NCBI GenBank assembly: GCA_033675545.1
Contig: JAWDGP010004969.1
Span: 17,501-81,500, forward strand
Source of the DNA: Elysia crispata
Lineage: Eukaryota; Mollusca; Gastropoda; Plakobranchidae
Reading direction: 5' to 3'
DNA length: 64,000 nt
Under the pieces are notes generated by a model. It ran no database searches. It was not told the DNA's origin and worked only from the letters and a program-made list of their open reading frames with translations. Position 1 is the first letter of the stretch. The number at the start of each line of letters is the position of its first letter. Position numbers and translations under genes: made by a program. This document shows, piece by piece, positions 10,801 to 34,628 of the stretch.

Positions 10801-13371
10801 ATTATCTTCTTTAGAACCGACGCTCGGATGGAAGTGTAGAGAGAGGGGGAAAGTTTAGCGCAGCTAACAGGATTATCTTCTTTAGAACCGACGCTCGGAT
10901 GGAAGTGTAGAGAGAGGGGGAAAGTTTAGCGCAGCTAACAGGATTATCTTCTTTAGAACCGACGCTCGGATGGAAGTGTAGAGAGAGGGGGAAAGTTTAG
11001 CGCAGCTAACAGGATTATCTTCTTTAGAACCGACGCTCGGATGGAAGTGTAGAGAGAGGGGGAAAGTTTAGCGTAGCTAACAGGATTATCTTCTTTAGAA
11101 CCGACGCTCGGATGGAAGTGTAGAGAGAGGGGAAAGTTTAGCGCAGCTAACAGGATTATCTTCTTTAGAACCGACGCTCGGATGGAAGTGTAGAGAGAGG
11201 GGGAAAGTTTAGCGCAGCTAACAGGATTATCTTCTTTAGAACCGACGCTCGGATGGAAGTGTAGAGAGGGGGAAAGTTTAGCGCAGCTAACAGGATTATC
11301 TTCTTTAGAACCGACGCTCGGATGGAAGTGTAGAGAGAGGGGAAAGTTTAGCGCAGCTAACAGGATTATCTTCTTTAGAACCGACGCTCGGATGGAAGTG
11401 TAGAGAGAGGGGGAAAGTTTAGCGCAGCTAACAGGATTATCTTCTTTAGAACCGACGCTCGGATGGAAGTGTAGAGAGAGGGGGAAAGTTTAGCGCAGCT
11501 AACAGGATTATCTTCTTTAGAACCGACGCTCGGATGGAAGTGTAGAGAGAGGGGGAAAGTTTAGCGTAGCTAACAGGATTATCTTCTTTAGAACCGAGAC
11601 GGTCGGATGGAGGAAAGATTAGCGCAGCTAACAGGATTATCTTCTTTAGAACCGACGCTCGGATGGAAGTGTAGAGAGAGGGGGAAAGTTTAGCGCAGCT
11701 AACAGGATTATCTTCTTTAGAACCGACGCTCGGATGGAAGTGTAGAGAGAGGGGAAAGTTTAGCGCAGCTAACAGGATTATCTTCTTTAGAACCGACGCT
11801 CGGATGGAAGTGTAGAGAGAGGGGGAAAGTTTAGCTCAGCTAACAGGATTATCTTCTTTAGAACCGACGCTCGGATGGAAGTGTAGAGAGAGGGGGAAAG
11901 TTTAGCTCAGCTAACAGGATTATCTTCTTTAGAACCGACGCTCGGATGGAAGTGTAGAGAGAGGGGGAAAGTTTAGCGCAGCTAACAGGATTATCTTCTT
12001 TAGAACCGACGCTCGGATGGAAGTGTAGAGAGAGGGGGAAAGTTTAGCGCAGCTAACAGGATTATCTTCTTTAGAACCGACGCTCGGATGGAAGTGTAGA
12101 GAGAGGGGGAAAGTTTAGCGTAGATAACAGGATTATCTTCTTTAGAACCGAGACGGTCGGATAGAGGAAAGATTAGCGCAGCTAACAGGATTATCTTCTT
12201 TAGAACCGAGACGGTCGGATGGAGGAAAGTGTAGCGCAGCTAACAGGATTATCTTCTTTAGAACCGACGCTCGGATGGAAGTGTAGAGAGAGGGGGAAAG
12301 TTTAGCGCAGCTAACAGGATTATCTTCTTTAGAACCGACGCTCGGATGGAAGTGTAGAGAGAGGGGGAAAGTTTAGCGCAGCTAACAGGATTATCTTCTT
12401 TAGAACCGACGCTCGGATGGAAGTGTAGAGAGAGGGGGAAAGTTTAGCGTAGCTAACAGGATTATCTTCTTTAGAACCGAGACGGTCGGATGGAGGAAAG
12501 TTTAGCGCAGCTAACAGGATTATCTTCTTTAGAACCGACGCTCGGATGGAAGTGTAGAGAGAGGGGGAAAGTTTAGCTCAGCTAACAGGATTATCTTCTT
12601 TAGAACCGACGCTCGGATGGAAGTGTAGAGAGAGGGGGAAAGTTTAGCGTAGCTAACAGGATTATCTTCTTTAGAACCGACGCTCGGATGGAAGTGTAGA
12701 GAGAAAGGGAAAGTTTAGCGCAGCTAACAGGATTATCTTCTTTAGAACCGACGCTCGGATGGAAGTGTAGAGAGAGGGGGAAAGTTTAGCGCAGCTAACA
12801 GGATTATCTTCTTTAGAACCGACGCTCGGATGGAAGTGTAGAGAGAGGGGGAAAGTTTAGCGCAGCTAACAGGATTATCTTCTTTAGAACCGACGCTCGG
12901 ATGGAAGTGTAGAGAGAGGGGGAAAGTTTAGCGTAGCTAACAGGATTATCTTCTTTAGAACCGACGCTCGGATGGAAGTGTAGAGAGAGGGGGAAAGTTT
13001 AGCGCAGCTAACAGGATTATCTTCTTTAGAACCGACGCTCGGATGGAAGTGTAGAGAGAGGGGGAAAGTTTAGCGCAGCTAACAGGATTATCTTCTTTAG
13101 AACCGACGCTCGGATGGAAGTGTAGAGAGAGGGGAAAGTTTAGCGCAGCTAACAGGATTATCTTCTTTAGAACCGACGCTCGGATGGAAGTGTAGAGAGA
13201 GGGGGAAAGTTTAGCGCAGCTAACAGGATTATCTTCTTTAGAACCGACGCTCGGATGGAAGTGTAGAGAGAGGGGGAAAGTTTAGCGCAGCTAACACTAC
13301 AGGATTATCTTCTTTAGAACCGACGCTCGGATGGAAGTGTAGAGAGAGGGGGAAAGATGAGCGCAGCTAAC
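7899..13371 (+). repeat. 71-bp minisatellite array, about 77 copies
   Basis: About 5.5 kb of head-to-tail units. Each has AGGATTATCTTCTTTAGAAC, then CGACGCTCGGATGGAAGTGT, an AGAGAGGGGGAAAG purine run, and the imperfect palindrome TTAGCGCAGCTAA. Most units are 69-71 bp, differing mainly in the length of the G run. A deleted short form with GAGACGGTCGGATGGAGGAAAG appears near 11595, 12150, 12210 and 12480. A disturbed unit lies near 9925-9960. The unit length is not a multiple of three and stops occur in all frames, so the array is not coding. Confidence 0.98.
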
Positions 13372-14582
13372 AGAACGTTAGGCTGTGAGGCTAGAGTTGG
13401 CGAGAATGGTAAGAGCGAAAAGATTCACTTTAATTCTTTATTTCGATTTGAATCAATTTGTCGCTTTCTGGACGTTTATTTCAAATTGGTATGTTTGAGT
13501 TCGCATCTTGTGAAGCGTACCATGTATTTACTTATGAAATATTATAGCTCAATGCATGCAACGATGTGTGTTATTATATTCCACTGTTAGTAGATCCTCA
13601 GTACTTGGAACATAAGGTCAGGAGTTTGAACCCTGGATGGGCCATAGAGGGTCCTGTCAGATGTGGGTTGAAAATAATTATGAACCCGTTAGTAAAACAT
13701 ACATATCGAGACGCGTTTGAAGTGTGTGAGCGTTTCAGTTTGTTGAGCGATACAAAAATGGCCCGATCTTCTATAAAATTTTACTCGTGACACAGTTGTA
13801 AGGTATATCAGATAATACTTCCTACTAAAGGGTACTTTAAGGAGTCTCTTTTTAATTTATTTGTTTGTTGTTGTTTTTTGTTGTTTTTGTAGTTTTTTTT
13901 CTTTTGTCGTCTTTTTTCACAATTTGAAAAAAATGTACTGTAGTACTGTATTGGTCCGCCATGTTATTTGTATACATGTAAACCTTTTTGTCGGTGATGA
14001 TGGCGGTTGATTTCTTGACGGTCACTGTGGAATAATGTGGTGGCCTGAGAAAACCAGTCGCATGTCGGAAATTTTGGATATGGAGATATTAAACAAGTGG
14101 ATGCACTAGATAATGCTGAACATGCCACAGTTTGAATTTTGAAATTATCTTAATTAGGGGCTGAGTTATGGGTATTTTAGTGTCACGATGTCCAGAATCT
14201 TGAAACTGAGAAAAACGCGTTTAAAGTTAGTGGTTTAAATTTTGATTATTTTGTGTAATTTTATCGCCCAAAGTTGCATTGTATCATATAGAAGCAGTTG
14301 AAACACTTATGAGGATGAATATTTATTATTTGTGGAGTTTAAAAAACATGTAAAAAGAATTTCAGAGCAATTTTTGTCATGCAAACAAAAAACAGGTTGC
14401 GCAAACAATACATGCGAAGAAACAAGATAATACTGGAACCAATAGAACCAGGCAAGTTTGATGTTTTATTAAAATCCCAAAGGCAGGATATAATGCATTC
14501 CATTAAAAATTGTACATTCATCAAGAAGGAAAAGTGGATGTGATGATATTTTCTGTAATTACTATCTAAAAATACAAGAAAA

Positions 14583-14623
<41 letters not shown>

Positions 14624-15162
14624 GAGAATAGACAGAATAAAAGAGGTATGTAAATAACTGTCTATATAAAGAGAAAAACATTGTCAGGGATGATTAAATA
14701 GATACTTGATATTGATGAAAAGAATAAAAAGAAAATTAAATGCTCCTGCACTACTGGTTTGGTTCATTGTTGAAATGACTTTTGATAGCAAATTAGCGGA
14801 ATCTCGCATGATCCTTCTTAATAATAATAAAAATCTGATAGACTACATCTCAAACTCGCCCAAAGCATTAAATTAAAAACTAAAAAGGGATATTTAAGAA
14901 GTTTAAAGTTCACCCTCAGCCCTGGTGTTATGAAAATTAAAAAAAAAAACAATGAATTTCAACACAATTCTTCCTCACCTTAGTGCCCTTCTTGCCCTTC
15001 TTGAATTCTTTCTAATAACTAAGCATATCTTTCAAGAAAAAAACAAAAACAAAAAAACTTCCATTCGTTGCAATTACTGGTGCAGCTGTTTCTTCACCAG
15101 TCAGTGGGACGCATCCACAACCCTGCCCGTCAGTGAAAAGCTCATCTGAAATTTGTTTTGGA
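13372..15162. other. Non-coding region with possible SINE-like remnant and poly-T
   Basis: No gene is recognised. A tRNA B-box-like GAGTTTGAACCC lies near 13620-13635, and a 36-bp poly-T run at 14585-14620. Short open frames here have no recognisable homology. Confidence 0.45.
14585..14620 (+). repeat. Poly-T tract
   Basis: 36 consecutive T; possibly the reverse-strand tail of a retroelement, though no element body is recognised. Confidence 0.9.
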
Positions 15163-15290
15163 TTATGGGATTGAGAGAAGAGTTTGGGAGAAATAAGAAG
15201 ATAATAAAATTGGTCTAATTCCTTATATTATGGGATTGAGAGAAGAGTTTGGGAGAAATAAGAAGATAATAAAATTGGTCTAATTCCTTA
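15163..15290 (+). repeat. 65-bp direct tandem duplication
   Basis: The segment beginning TTATGGGATTGAGAGAAGAG at 15163 is repeated at 15228, almost base for base, with a period of 65 bp. Confidence 0.95.
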
Positions 15291-15464
15291 TGATGACTAT
15301 TATAGATACAAGTCTTATTTAACAATAGCAAAGGAGACTAAATGAAAACTGGAAAAAAATCATAGAAATTAGAATGCATGTCAGTTTATAAAACATGAAA
15401 AATATATTTTTTTTTAAAAGTGGGCCCTACATAAATAAAAATAGACACAGTTGATGTTGGTGTT

Positions 15465-15552
<88 letters not shown>

Positions 15553-16131
15553 TGCTCATTTATTAGGAAAGATTGAGATTGAGATACTTCAATTCATCAT
15601 GACAATAAGAGCTCTCACCTTTAAGAACTGAAATGGCCACTGCTTAACTCTGTTACTGATAAATCATATGCCGTAAACAGGGGTGACTTTGCCCTGATTT
15701 TACCTTCAGCCCCACATCACTAAAACATTAATCGAGAGAGACAAACAAAACACACGCCATATACAGAGTCACAGATTGTTTTTAACAAAACCAAGCAGAT
15801 TTTTGTTTACAATGTATTTACTTCTGTGAAATTAAGAAAAAAGTGGAGAAATTTGTAAACTCAAATTTGGGGTGACTTTGCCCTCTAAATAGCTATGTAC
15901 ATTAAGTCAACATCAAATTTACCTACAGTGAGTTTAAGAGTCTACCTAGAGTGAGTTTAAGAGTGTACAGTGATTCTAGAGGCAAGCTCTTGTGTTGGAT
16001 TAAACAGTTTGCAATTTTTACTTCCGGACTTCAGTCTTATTTTCTACGGACGAGTTGTGTGATTGGGTGTATATATTTTCATACCCCTAGACAAACAGAG
16101 CCTATCAGATCACCCCCATCAAAATCTGTTT
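15291..16131. other. Non-coding region with (AG)n
   Basis: No gene is seen; the stretch contains an AG microsatellite and AT-rich unique sequence. Confidence 0.5.
15467..15549 (+). repeat. (AG)n microsatellite
   Basis: About 83 bp of uninterrupted AG. Confidence 0.95.
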
Positions 16132-16690
16132 TACTCTGCCATATTAACCACATCTCAGTTGCTGTGATCCGTTTCTCTTGCTGTTTGGTCAATGCCCAAG
16201 TCTCTCTGCCCTATAAACCACATCTCAGTTGCTGTGATTAGTTTCTCTAGCTGTGTGCTCCATGTCCAAGTCTCTCTGCCTATCAACCGCATCTAACTGT
16301 TGCTGTGATCCGTCTCTCTAGCTGTTTGTTCAATGTCCAAGTCTCTTTGCTGTATAAACCCCATCTAAATGTTGCTGTGATCCGTTTCTCTAGCTGTTTG
16401 CTCAATGTCGAAGTCTCTCTGCCCTATAAACCTCATCTCATTTGCTGTGATTAGTTTCTCTAGCTTTTTCCTCAATGTCTAAGTTTCTCTGCCGTATAAG
16501 TCACATCTCAGTTGCTGTGATCCGTTTCTCTAGCTGTGTGCTCAATATCCAAGTCTCTCTGCCGTATGAACCACATTTCAGTTACTGTGATCCGTTTCTC
16601 TCTCTTTTTCCTCAATGTCCAAGCCTCTCTGCCGTACAGCCATGAACCAAAGCAGATCAAAGTACAATAAATTGGTCGATAATTCCTCAA
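16132..16690 (-). mobile_element. LINE reverse-transcriptase fragment amplified into a 70-bp tandem repeat
   Basis: About seven units of 70-72 bp (GCTGTGATC landmarks near 16158, 16232, 16305, 16375, 16446, 16515 and 16585). On the minus strand a unit reads YGREAWTLSKQLEKRIT followed by ATEMWFIRQR, which resembles the conserved block after the polymerase core of many animal non-LTR retrotransposon reverse transcriptases (YGSEtWTL..K.EKRI...EMW.yRR). The non-repeated right end (to about 16690) continues the reading upstream with CFGSWLYGREAWTL. The unit length is not a multiple of three, so the array as a whole is not translatable. The family cannot be assigned more closely from about 40 residues. 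Confidence 0.65.
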
Positions 16691-16780
16691 GACTGTAAAA
16701 TTGGCTTAAGGGGCAACTGGCTTTGATATTTATCATGTTGATATTTTGTAACTAAAATACCATGTCAATTTACTCAACAG

Positions 16781-17337
16781 ATGGCGAACATCCATTTCTC
16801 ATTGGTGCTTCAGTTAACACTTGTGAGCTCGGCTTTGATGTGCGGGCACATTGTGAGATATCTGAACAACATTAAGGCGGTGAAGTTCTCTTTGGTGCTT
16901 CATTTAACACTTGTGAGCTCGGCTTTGATGTGCGGGCACATTGTGAGATTTCTGAACAACATTAAGGCGGTGAAGTTTTCTTTGGTACTCACAACAGAGC
17001 CTGACGAGGTTGTCTTTGGACTCACACAAAACGTCCAACTTCGCTGTGAGCTTTCGAAAACCCAAACTTCCCGGCTTCATCTTGATGAGACTACGAAAAA
17101 AAGATAATATCAGTAATGAGTGGATCATCATAGCAGAGAAATCACACGTTAAGCCAGAGGATACCATTTTAGAGTATGAATGGCCGGTGGCTACAATGGC
17201 AACTTTTGGAGTTTACATGTGCGACGTCATTGGTTTCTGAGGAGGACATATTGCAACATGGAAAAAAGTTGAAATTGGGATAAAAATGAATGACTTACCA
17301 GTGAAGCCCGTGCTAGAAAAAGTATTAAAACTTTGAG
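16781..17337 (+). pseudogene. Ig-domain paralogue of the Ig-ApeC gene, broken
   Basis: The ATG at 16781 starts a signal-peptide-like segment followed by an Ig-like domain homologous to that of the 2117-3403 gene: VQLRCELS aligns with VRLRCEPA, EYEWPVATMATFGVYMCDVIGF with EYVWPVATSDTFGVYHCDAIGF, and IGIKMNDLPVKPVLEKVL with IVIKMGGVTANDLLDVLL. Two lesions are visible: a frame change near 17070-17085 (frame of 16781 to frame of 17010) and an in-frame TGA at 17238-17240 straight after the F-strand cysteine. The start region carries a 90-bp duplication. No coiled coil or ApeC domain follows; homology fades after about 17337. As in the intact gene, the ATG directly follows an acceptor-like CAG. Sequencing error or an unusual intron could explain one lesion, but hardly both. 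Confidence 0.8.
16801..16980 (+). repeat. 90-bp in-frame duplication of the signal-peptide segment
   Basis: Positions 16801-16890 and 16891-16980 are near-identical 90-bp copies, each encoding the same 30 residues (core LTLVSSALMCGHIVR). A third copy starts at 16981 but diverges at once. The duplication keeps the frame. Confidence 0.95.
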
Positions 17338-17381
17338 CTTGGAGTGATATTACTTACGTTCCAAATTAGTGAGGCTGAGTC

Positions 17382-17387
17382 AATAAA
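17382..17387 (+). promoter_or_regulatory. Candidate poly(A) signal AATAAA
   Basis: Canonical hexamer about 45 bp after the last recognisable homology of the Ig pseudogene; supported by position only. Confidence 0.3.
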
Positions 17388-17450
17388 GATTATGGCGAAA
17401 TAGACACATTGCCTTATGTGATGATTAGCGAAAATAGGAAAAAAGCAATA

Positions 17451-21152
<3,702 letters not shown>

Positions 21153-21610
21153 AATCTAGCCAGTTCAGGTTTGAATGAGGAATAGAATCTAGCCAGTTCA
21201 GGTTTGAATGAGGAATAGAATCTAGCCAGTTCAGGTTTGAATGAGGAATAGAATCTAGCCAGTTCAGGTTTGAATGAGGAATAGAATCTAGCCAGTTCAG
21301 GTTTGAATGAGGAATAGAATCTAGCCAGTTCAGGTTTGAATGAGGAATAGAATCTATCCAGTTCAGTTTTGAATGAGGAATAGAATCTAGCCAGTTCAGG
21401 TTTGAATGAGGAATAGAATCTAGCCAGTTCAGATTTGAATGAGGAATAGAATCTAGCCAGTTCAGGTTTGAATGAGGAATAGAATCTAGCCAGTTCAGAT
21501 TTGAATGAGGAATAGAATCTAGCCAGTTCAGGTTTGAATGAGGAATAGAATCTAGCCAGTTCAGGTTTGAATGAGGAATAGAATCTAGCCAGTTCAGGTT
21601 TGAATGAGGA
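21153..21610 (+). repeat. 33-bp tandem repeat, 14 copies
   Basis: Unit AATCTAGCCAGTTCAGGTTT plus GAATGAGGAATAG. Because the period is a multiple of three, two minus-strand frames stay open, one reading SFKPELARFYS eleven-residue repeats. There is no signal peptide, domain or conserved flank to support coding. Confidence 0.95.
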
Positions 21611-22276
21611 AACGAATAGGTGGAAATTGGTAAAACCACACAAGACTTCAATCTCAAGCCATACATATCCTCAGAACAAGGGATATATATATAGAGAGAG
21701 AAAATGCCAATGGTAATACTTTGCTTGAAAATGCTTATTACCATCCTCAAAAAAAGCAGATCTATGATTTTAATAGTACAAAATGTTTGCTTATGTGGAG
21801 GCATCTAACCAAAATGTGCACACTGTATTTATTGGATGTGGTGATGCAGGAAGTTATAGAAGTGTAAAATAGTAAGATGAATAACCACTCCCTCATACAG
21901 TAGTTGCTTTGTCTAAGCTTGCTAATTGGTGTGGAAACTAAATACCTCTGCCGCAGGATTAACAGAGTTCAGTGCAATACGTAACATTATTTGTGCTTTT
22001 ATTTTGAGTTTCTTTTAAATTGGTCACAAAAAATAAGGGACAAAAGTGATCTTTTCTGTTGACATATTGCTGTCATTGAGCTGCCATCCCAGTCAAACTG
22101 CCCGAAAATAATAATCATAAAATGGGTAAAACCAAAGTTGAGAGTTTTCGATATACCTGAGTTTTTGTTGCTTGAAACTCAGGCACAATCTAATGATAGA
22201 TATATGACCAGAATATAAAATGGTTATAAAGATATGTAGCTGCATGATTAATATGTGAGGGAGGGAGGGAGGGAGG

Positions 22277-22358
<82 letters not shown>

Positions 22359-23415
22359 TCTTCTAGAACGAGTAAAAGATTTAAATGAGATTTACCCTGA
22401 ATGTAACTTTCACAAAATGATAATATCAGACCAGAAAAAATACAGGTTTCTTACACTCTCCTCTACCACTACAAAGTGTGTTGCTATGACCCCTTCTGAA
22501 GCAGGCACACATTATGTAAGGCGTATCAATGACTAGGTCCAAGGGAAGATATTTTCTCAAGCTTCTTCAGGTTAATTGAAATTAAATGTAATTTAAGACT
22601 GTACATGGACACATATGTTATTGCTAGTAACAGTGGAGATACAGTCCTTATTATTCCTTTCTTTTGCCTACACCGCTAATTGAATTCTAACCCAAAATCC
22701 TTTAGAAAGATGTATACTTGTGTGTTTATTTAGACTTTCTGTAACGCATGTTCAATAATTATTTTTGGGACAAATATTGAAAAGTACAAAAAAGACTAGT
22801 TTGTCTTTTAAGAGGTGCTTTGTTCGTCTGTGGCAGCCCGTCCGTAAGTCTGATAGAGGATAAATTTTCAACCACTCTCTGTCCATGAGTTTTCTCAAGC
22901 CACTTATCCTCCAATCTATCTAAATACAATTTTAAAAAAAAGGAAAGCTCTATACGTTGCGCACAATACTCAGTCTTCGAAACACATGGAACAACATTCA
23001 TGGGCTTTTTTAATTCTCTCTGATTGGAATGTGGTGATTATGACATTTCAATAGACTCTAGAGTTATACTTGAGTTATACATATATAATGTTTAATATAA
23101 TGAAAACAAATATGAATGCATATTTATGCAAAAATATCATATATGCTTTGCCCTCATCAATTTTTATTTCTTAAAAATGTTCTTCTTTAACTGTGCTGTA
23201 ATGTCAATCTAGAGTCCTCAAAGATTGCAGTCTCCTGACTTCTGGAGTGTGTGTAGGTCACACTTAACATCTAGCTTCTATCAATTGGGGCAGGTTTGAA
23301 AATTGTGAAAAAGCTCAATAGAACTTTATTAGCTGCTGTACATTGAAATTGTACATCCAGATTCAATCAGCACTGCTTTAGGTGCTGATTTGGGTTCAGT
23401 GTCCAGCCCTCAGAA
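21611..23415. other. Non-coding region with GA-rich microsatellite
   Basis: No gene is recognised; it contains a GGGA/GA repeat. Confidence 0.5.
22257..22356 (+). repeat. (GGGA)n to (GA)n microsatellite
   Basis: A short GGGA run passes into about 78 bp of pure GA. Confidence 0.95.
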
Positions 23416-24025
23416 ATCTTAAAACCTAGTATAAAGAAACTTATTGTAGGTTTTTTAAAGCATTTCATAACCTAAATTTAACTAAAGAAAGTTACAGTAA
23501 GCTCTTTAAAGCATCTTAAAACCTAATATATAGAAATTCACAGTATGTTCTTTAAAGCATCTTAAAACCTAATCTAAAGAAAGTTACAGTATGTTCTTTA
23601 AAGCATCTTAAAGCCTAATCTAAAGAAATATACAGTATCTTCTTTATGACATCTTAAAACCTAATATAAATAAAATTAAAAGTATGTTCTTTAGAGCTTC
23701 TTAAAACCTAATGTAAAGAAGGTTACAGTATGTTCTTTAGAGCTTCTTAAAACCTAATGTAAAGAAGGTTACAGTATGTTCTTTAAAGATTCTTAAAGCC
23801 TAAACTAACTAAAGAAATTTACAGTATGTTCTTTATGACATATTAAAACGTAATATAAAGAAATTCAAAGTGTGTTCTTTAAGGCATCTTAAGAACTAAT
23901 CTAAAGAGAGTTACAGTATGTTCTTTAGTGCATCTTAAAACCTAATCTAAAGAAAGTTTCAGTACATTTTTAAGGCATCTTAAAGCCTAAACTAAATAAA
24001 GTACAGTATGTTCTTTAAGTAAAGA
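23416..24025 (+). repeat. About 46-bp degenerate tandem repeat, about 13 copies
   Basis: Repeated CAGTATGTTCTTTAAAGCAT, CTTAAAACCTAATCTAAAGA motifs with many substitutions and small indels, which suggests an old array. Confidence 0.9.
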
Positions 24026-25880
24026 CTTTTGAACATTCTAGAATCATTCTTAAAAAAAAAAACAAAAAAAACAAACGATAAAACAACTACCAAGAGTATA
24101 ATGCAGAGAGTCATTGCCAAAAGAAGAAAAAAAAATAGGAAACAGAAAGTTTGCATTACATAATCCTCACAAGGTTCAATCTTACAACTAGACTGGAAAC
24201 CTTGGTATGACAAAAATAGTCATATAACAGAAACATTATTTGTGCTAAGAATGAGAATAAACTGTATTAACAATTACTGTAGAAAGAATACGTCTTACAA
24301 ACAATTCATATGGGTTGTGTGTAAATATATTTACATGCAGGATCGGACATTGAACACAAAACCCCCCCCCCCCCCCCCCAAAAAAAAAAAAAAAAACAGC
24401 CTTTACATAGCATGTGATAGCTATCACCTTGGCTGACACAGATAGTAATCTAGCCTTATCAATATTTTCTAGTATGATGCCTGGTAGCATGTCTATGTAT
24501 CATACAGTCTGTTTGTGACAGAAGACCAAATGAATAAATTTTTTTTAATCTGAATTGAACATCTATTTTATCCTTCTCTTTTTCACATTTCATGTCAGAT
24601 CTTTGTCTGAAATAAATGACCCTTGTTCTGAGTATGTACTTTGCAAATTGATTGATTTATTACATTAAGATTTTTTAAAAATCCAGCCCACAACTAGCAG
24701 AGATCTCAGGAATTTTGTCTCTGTGTTACTTATTCTATCTAATTACAGTATCAATGTAAATTATAAATGAAACTAACACATGAAGATTTGCAAAACAAGC
24801 ACATGGGAATTGCTTCTTCACAATAACAAAGTTGGTGGAATTGAGTAGTAACAAAATGTAAATGTAAGAAAGAAAATATCAATATATTGATCAAATCAAA
24901 TTTTTATATTTTAAATAGAGATAAAACTAATTCTCAAATTATGATTTCCACACAATCTTGATTTGTATGTTACATACAATATCTACATCAATTTCTGAAA
25001 TAAACTTTAGATAAAAAAAAATTATGAAAAATGTGGATTGCTCAAAAGCCAAAATTCAACAATTTTTTTTCTAAATTGGGATGTATGGTTTTTCATCCAG
25101 ACTTGAAACTTGTTCAGCACTAGATCAGAACAGACTCATATGTAGATTTAAAATCACAATTTGCATAGACAGACAAAAGTATAAGGTATGTTATATTTAA
25201 CCATAGCAGCCAGCTGCGAAAAACAGAGGTAGGGAGAAAACATTTCAACACTTCAGTTGGTATCTGTTGTCTCTAGTAACTGAGCACGATTCTATCTATG
25301 ATACACTTTGTAGGTGGAGGGCAAAAATTGAATAAAACCATGGATTTAAAACAATTGGGAACAAAAGCTATAGCCCAAACATTTCTAGATTTAAGTTTTG
25401 ATAAAATAACATTACTCGTTTTACAAAGTTAAATATACAGCTAATAAAATATGAAAATATAAAAAAACGGTGACCCTTTGTATAACAGTAAGTGTCAAAT
25501 AGAAAAACGTGTAAAACAGACTATACAAATTTAATATCATTCTAAACATATGAGCACACAATAAAATTGTCTTAATTTCATCATGAAATGTCTGCTTTTC
25601 AATGCCCTTATGTACTGTTAAATGTTTGATTTTATGTTCCTTTTATTTTCAGGAGGATTTTGTAGCGACACATGGTTTGTTTTACATTTTTATAATCATT
25701 GCTCTAAGCTGGCACATTTTTAAGGTTTAAGTGATTTTCACCAATGAGAGAATAGGGTACCAGAGAAGAAAAGATAATAGAAAGAAGATGTTTATAGATA
25801 CACAGAAAAGTGAAAAATATTCTTACCAGAAAACGCTTAACCTTGTTATCAACAGAGTGAGGAGTGAGGCTGAGCACAGA
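24026..25880. other. Intergenic 3' flank of ARL15
   Basis: AT-rich. It contains a poly-C/poly-A junction. The nearest minus-strand AATAAA after the ARL15 stop is at about 25642-25647 (TTTATT on the + strand), a candidate poly(A) signal. No gene is seen. Confidence 0.45.
24362..24396 (+). repeat. Poly-C followed by poly-A
   Basis: 18 C then 17 A. Confidence 0.9.

Positions 25881-34628
<8,748 letters not shown>

Noticed and set aside
7899..13371. CRISPR-like look of regularly spaced repeats
   Set aside because: Units are contiguous with no unique spacers, and the context is eukaryotic; the same holds for the 37-bp array at 52.2-54.8 kb.
13590..13680. tRNA-like B-box GAGTTTGAACCC, possible tRNA or SINE (similar weak signals near 4595-4620 and 18455-18550)
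   Set aside because: No cloverleaf could be drawn and no convincing A-box at the right spacing; at most a decayed SINE.
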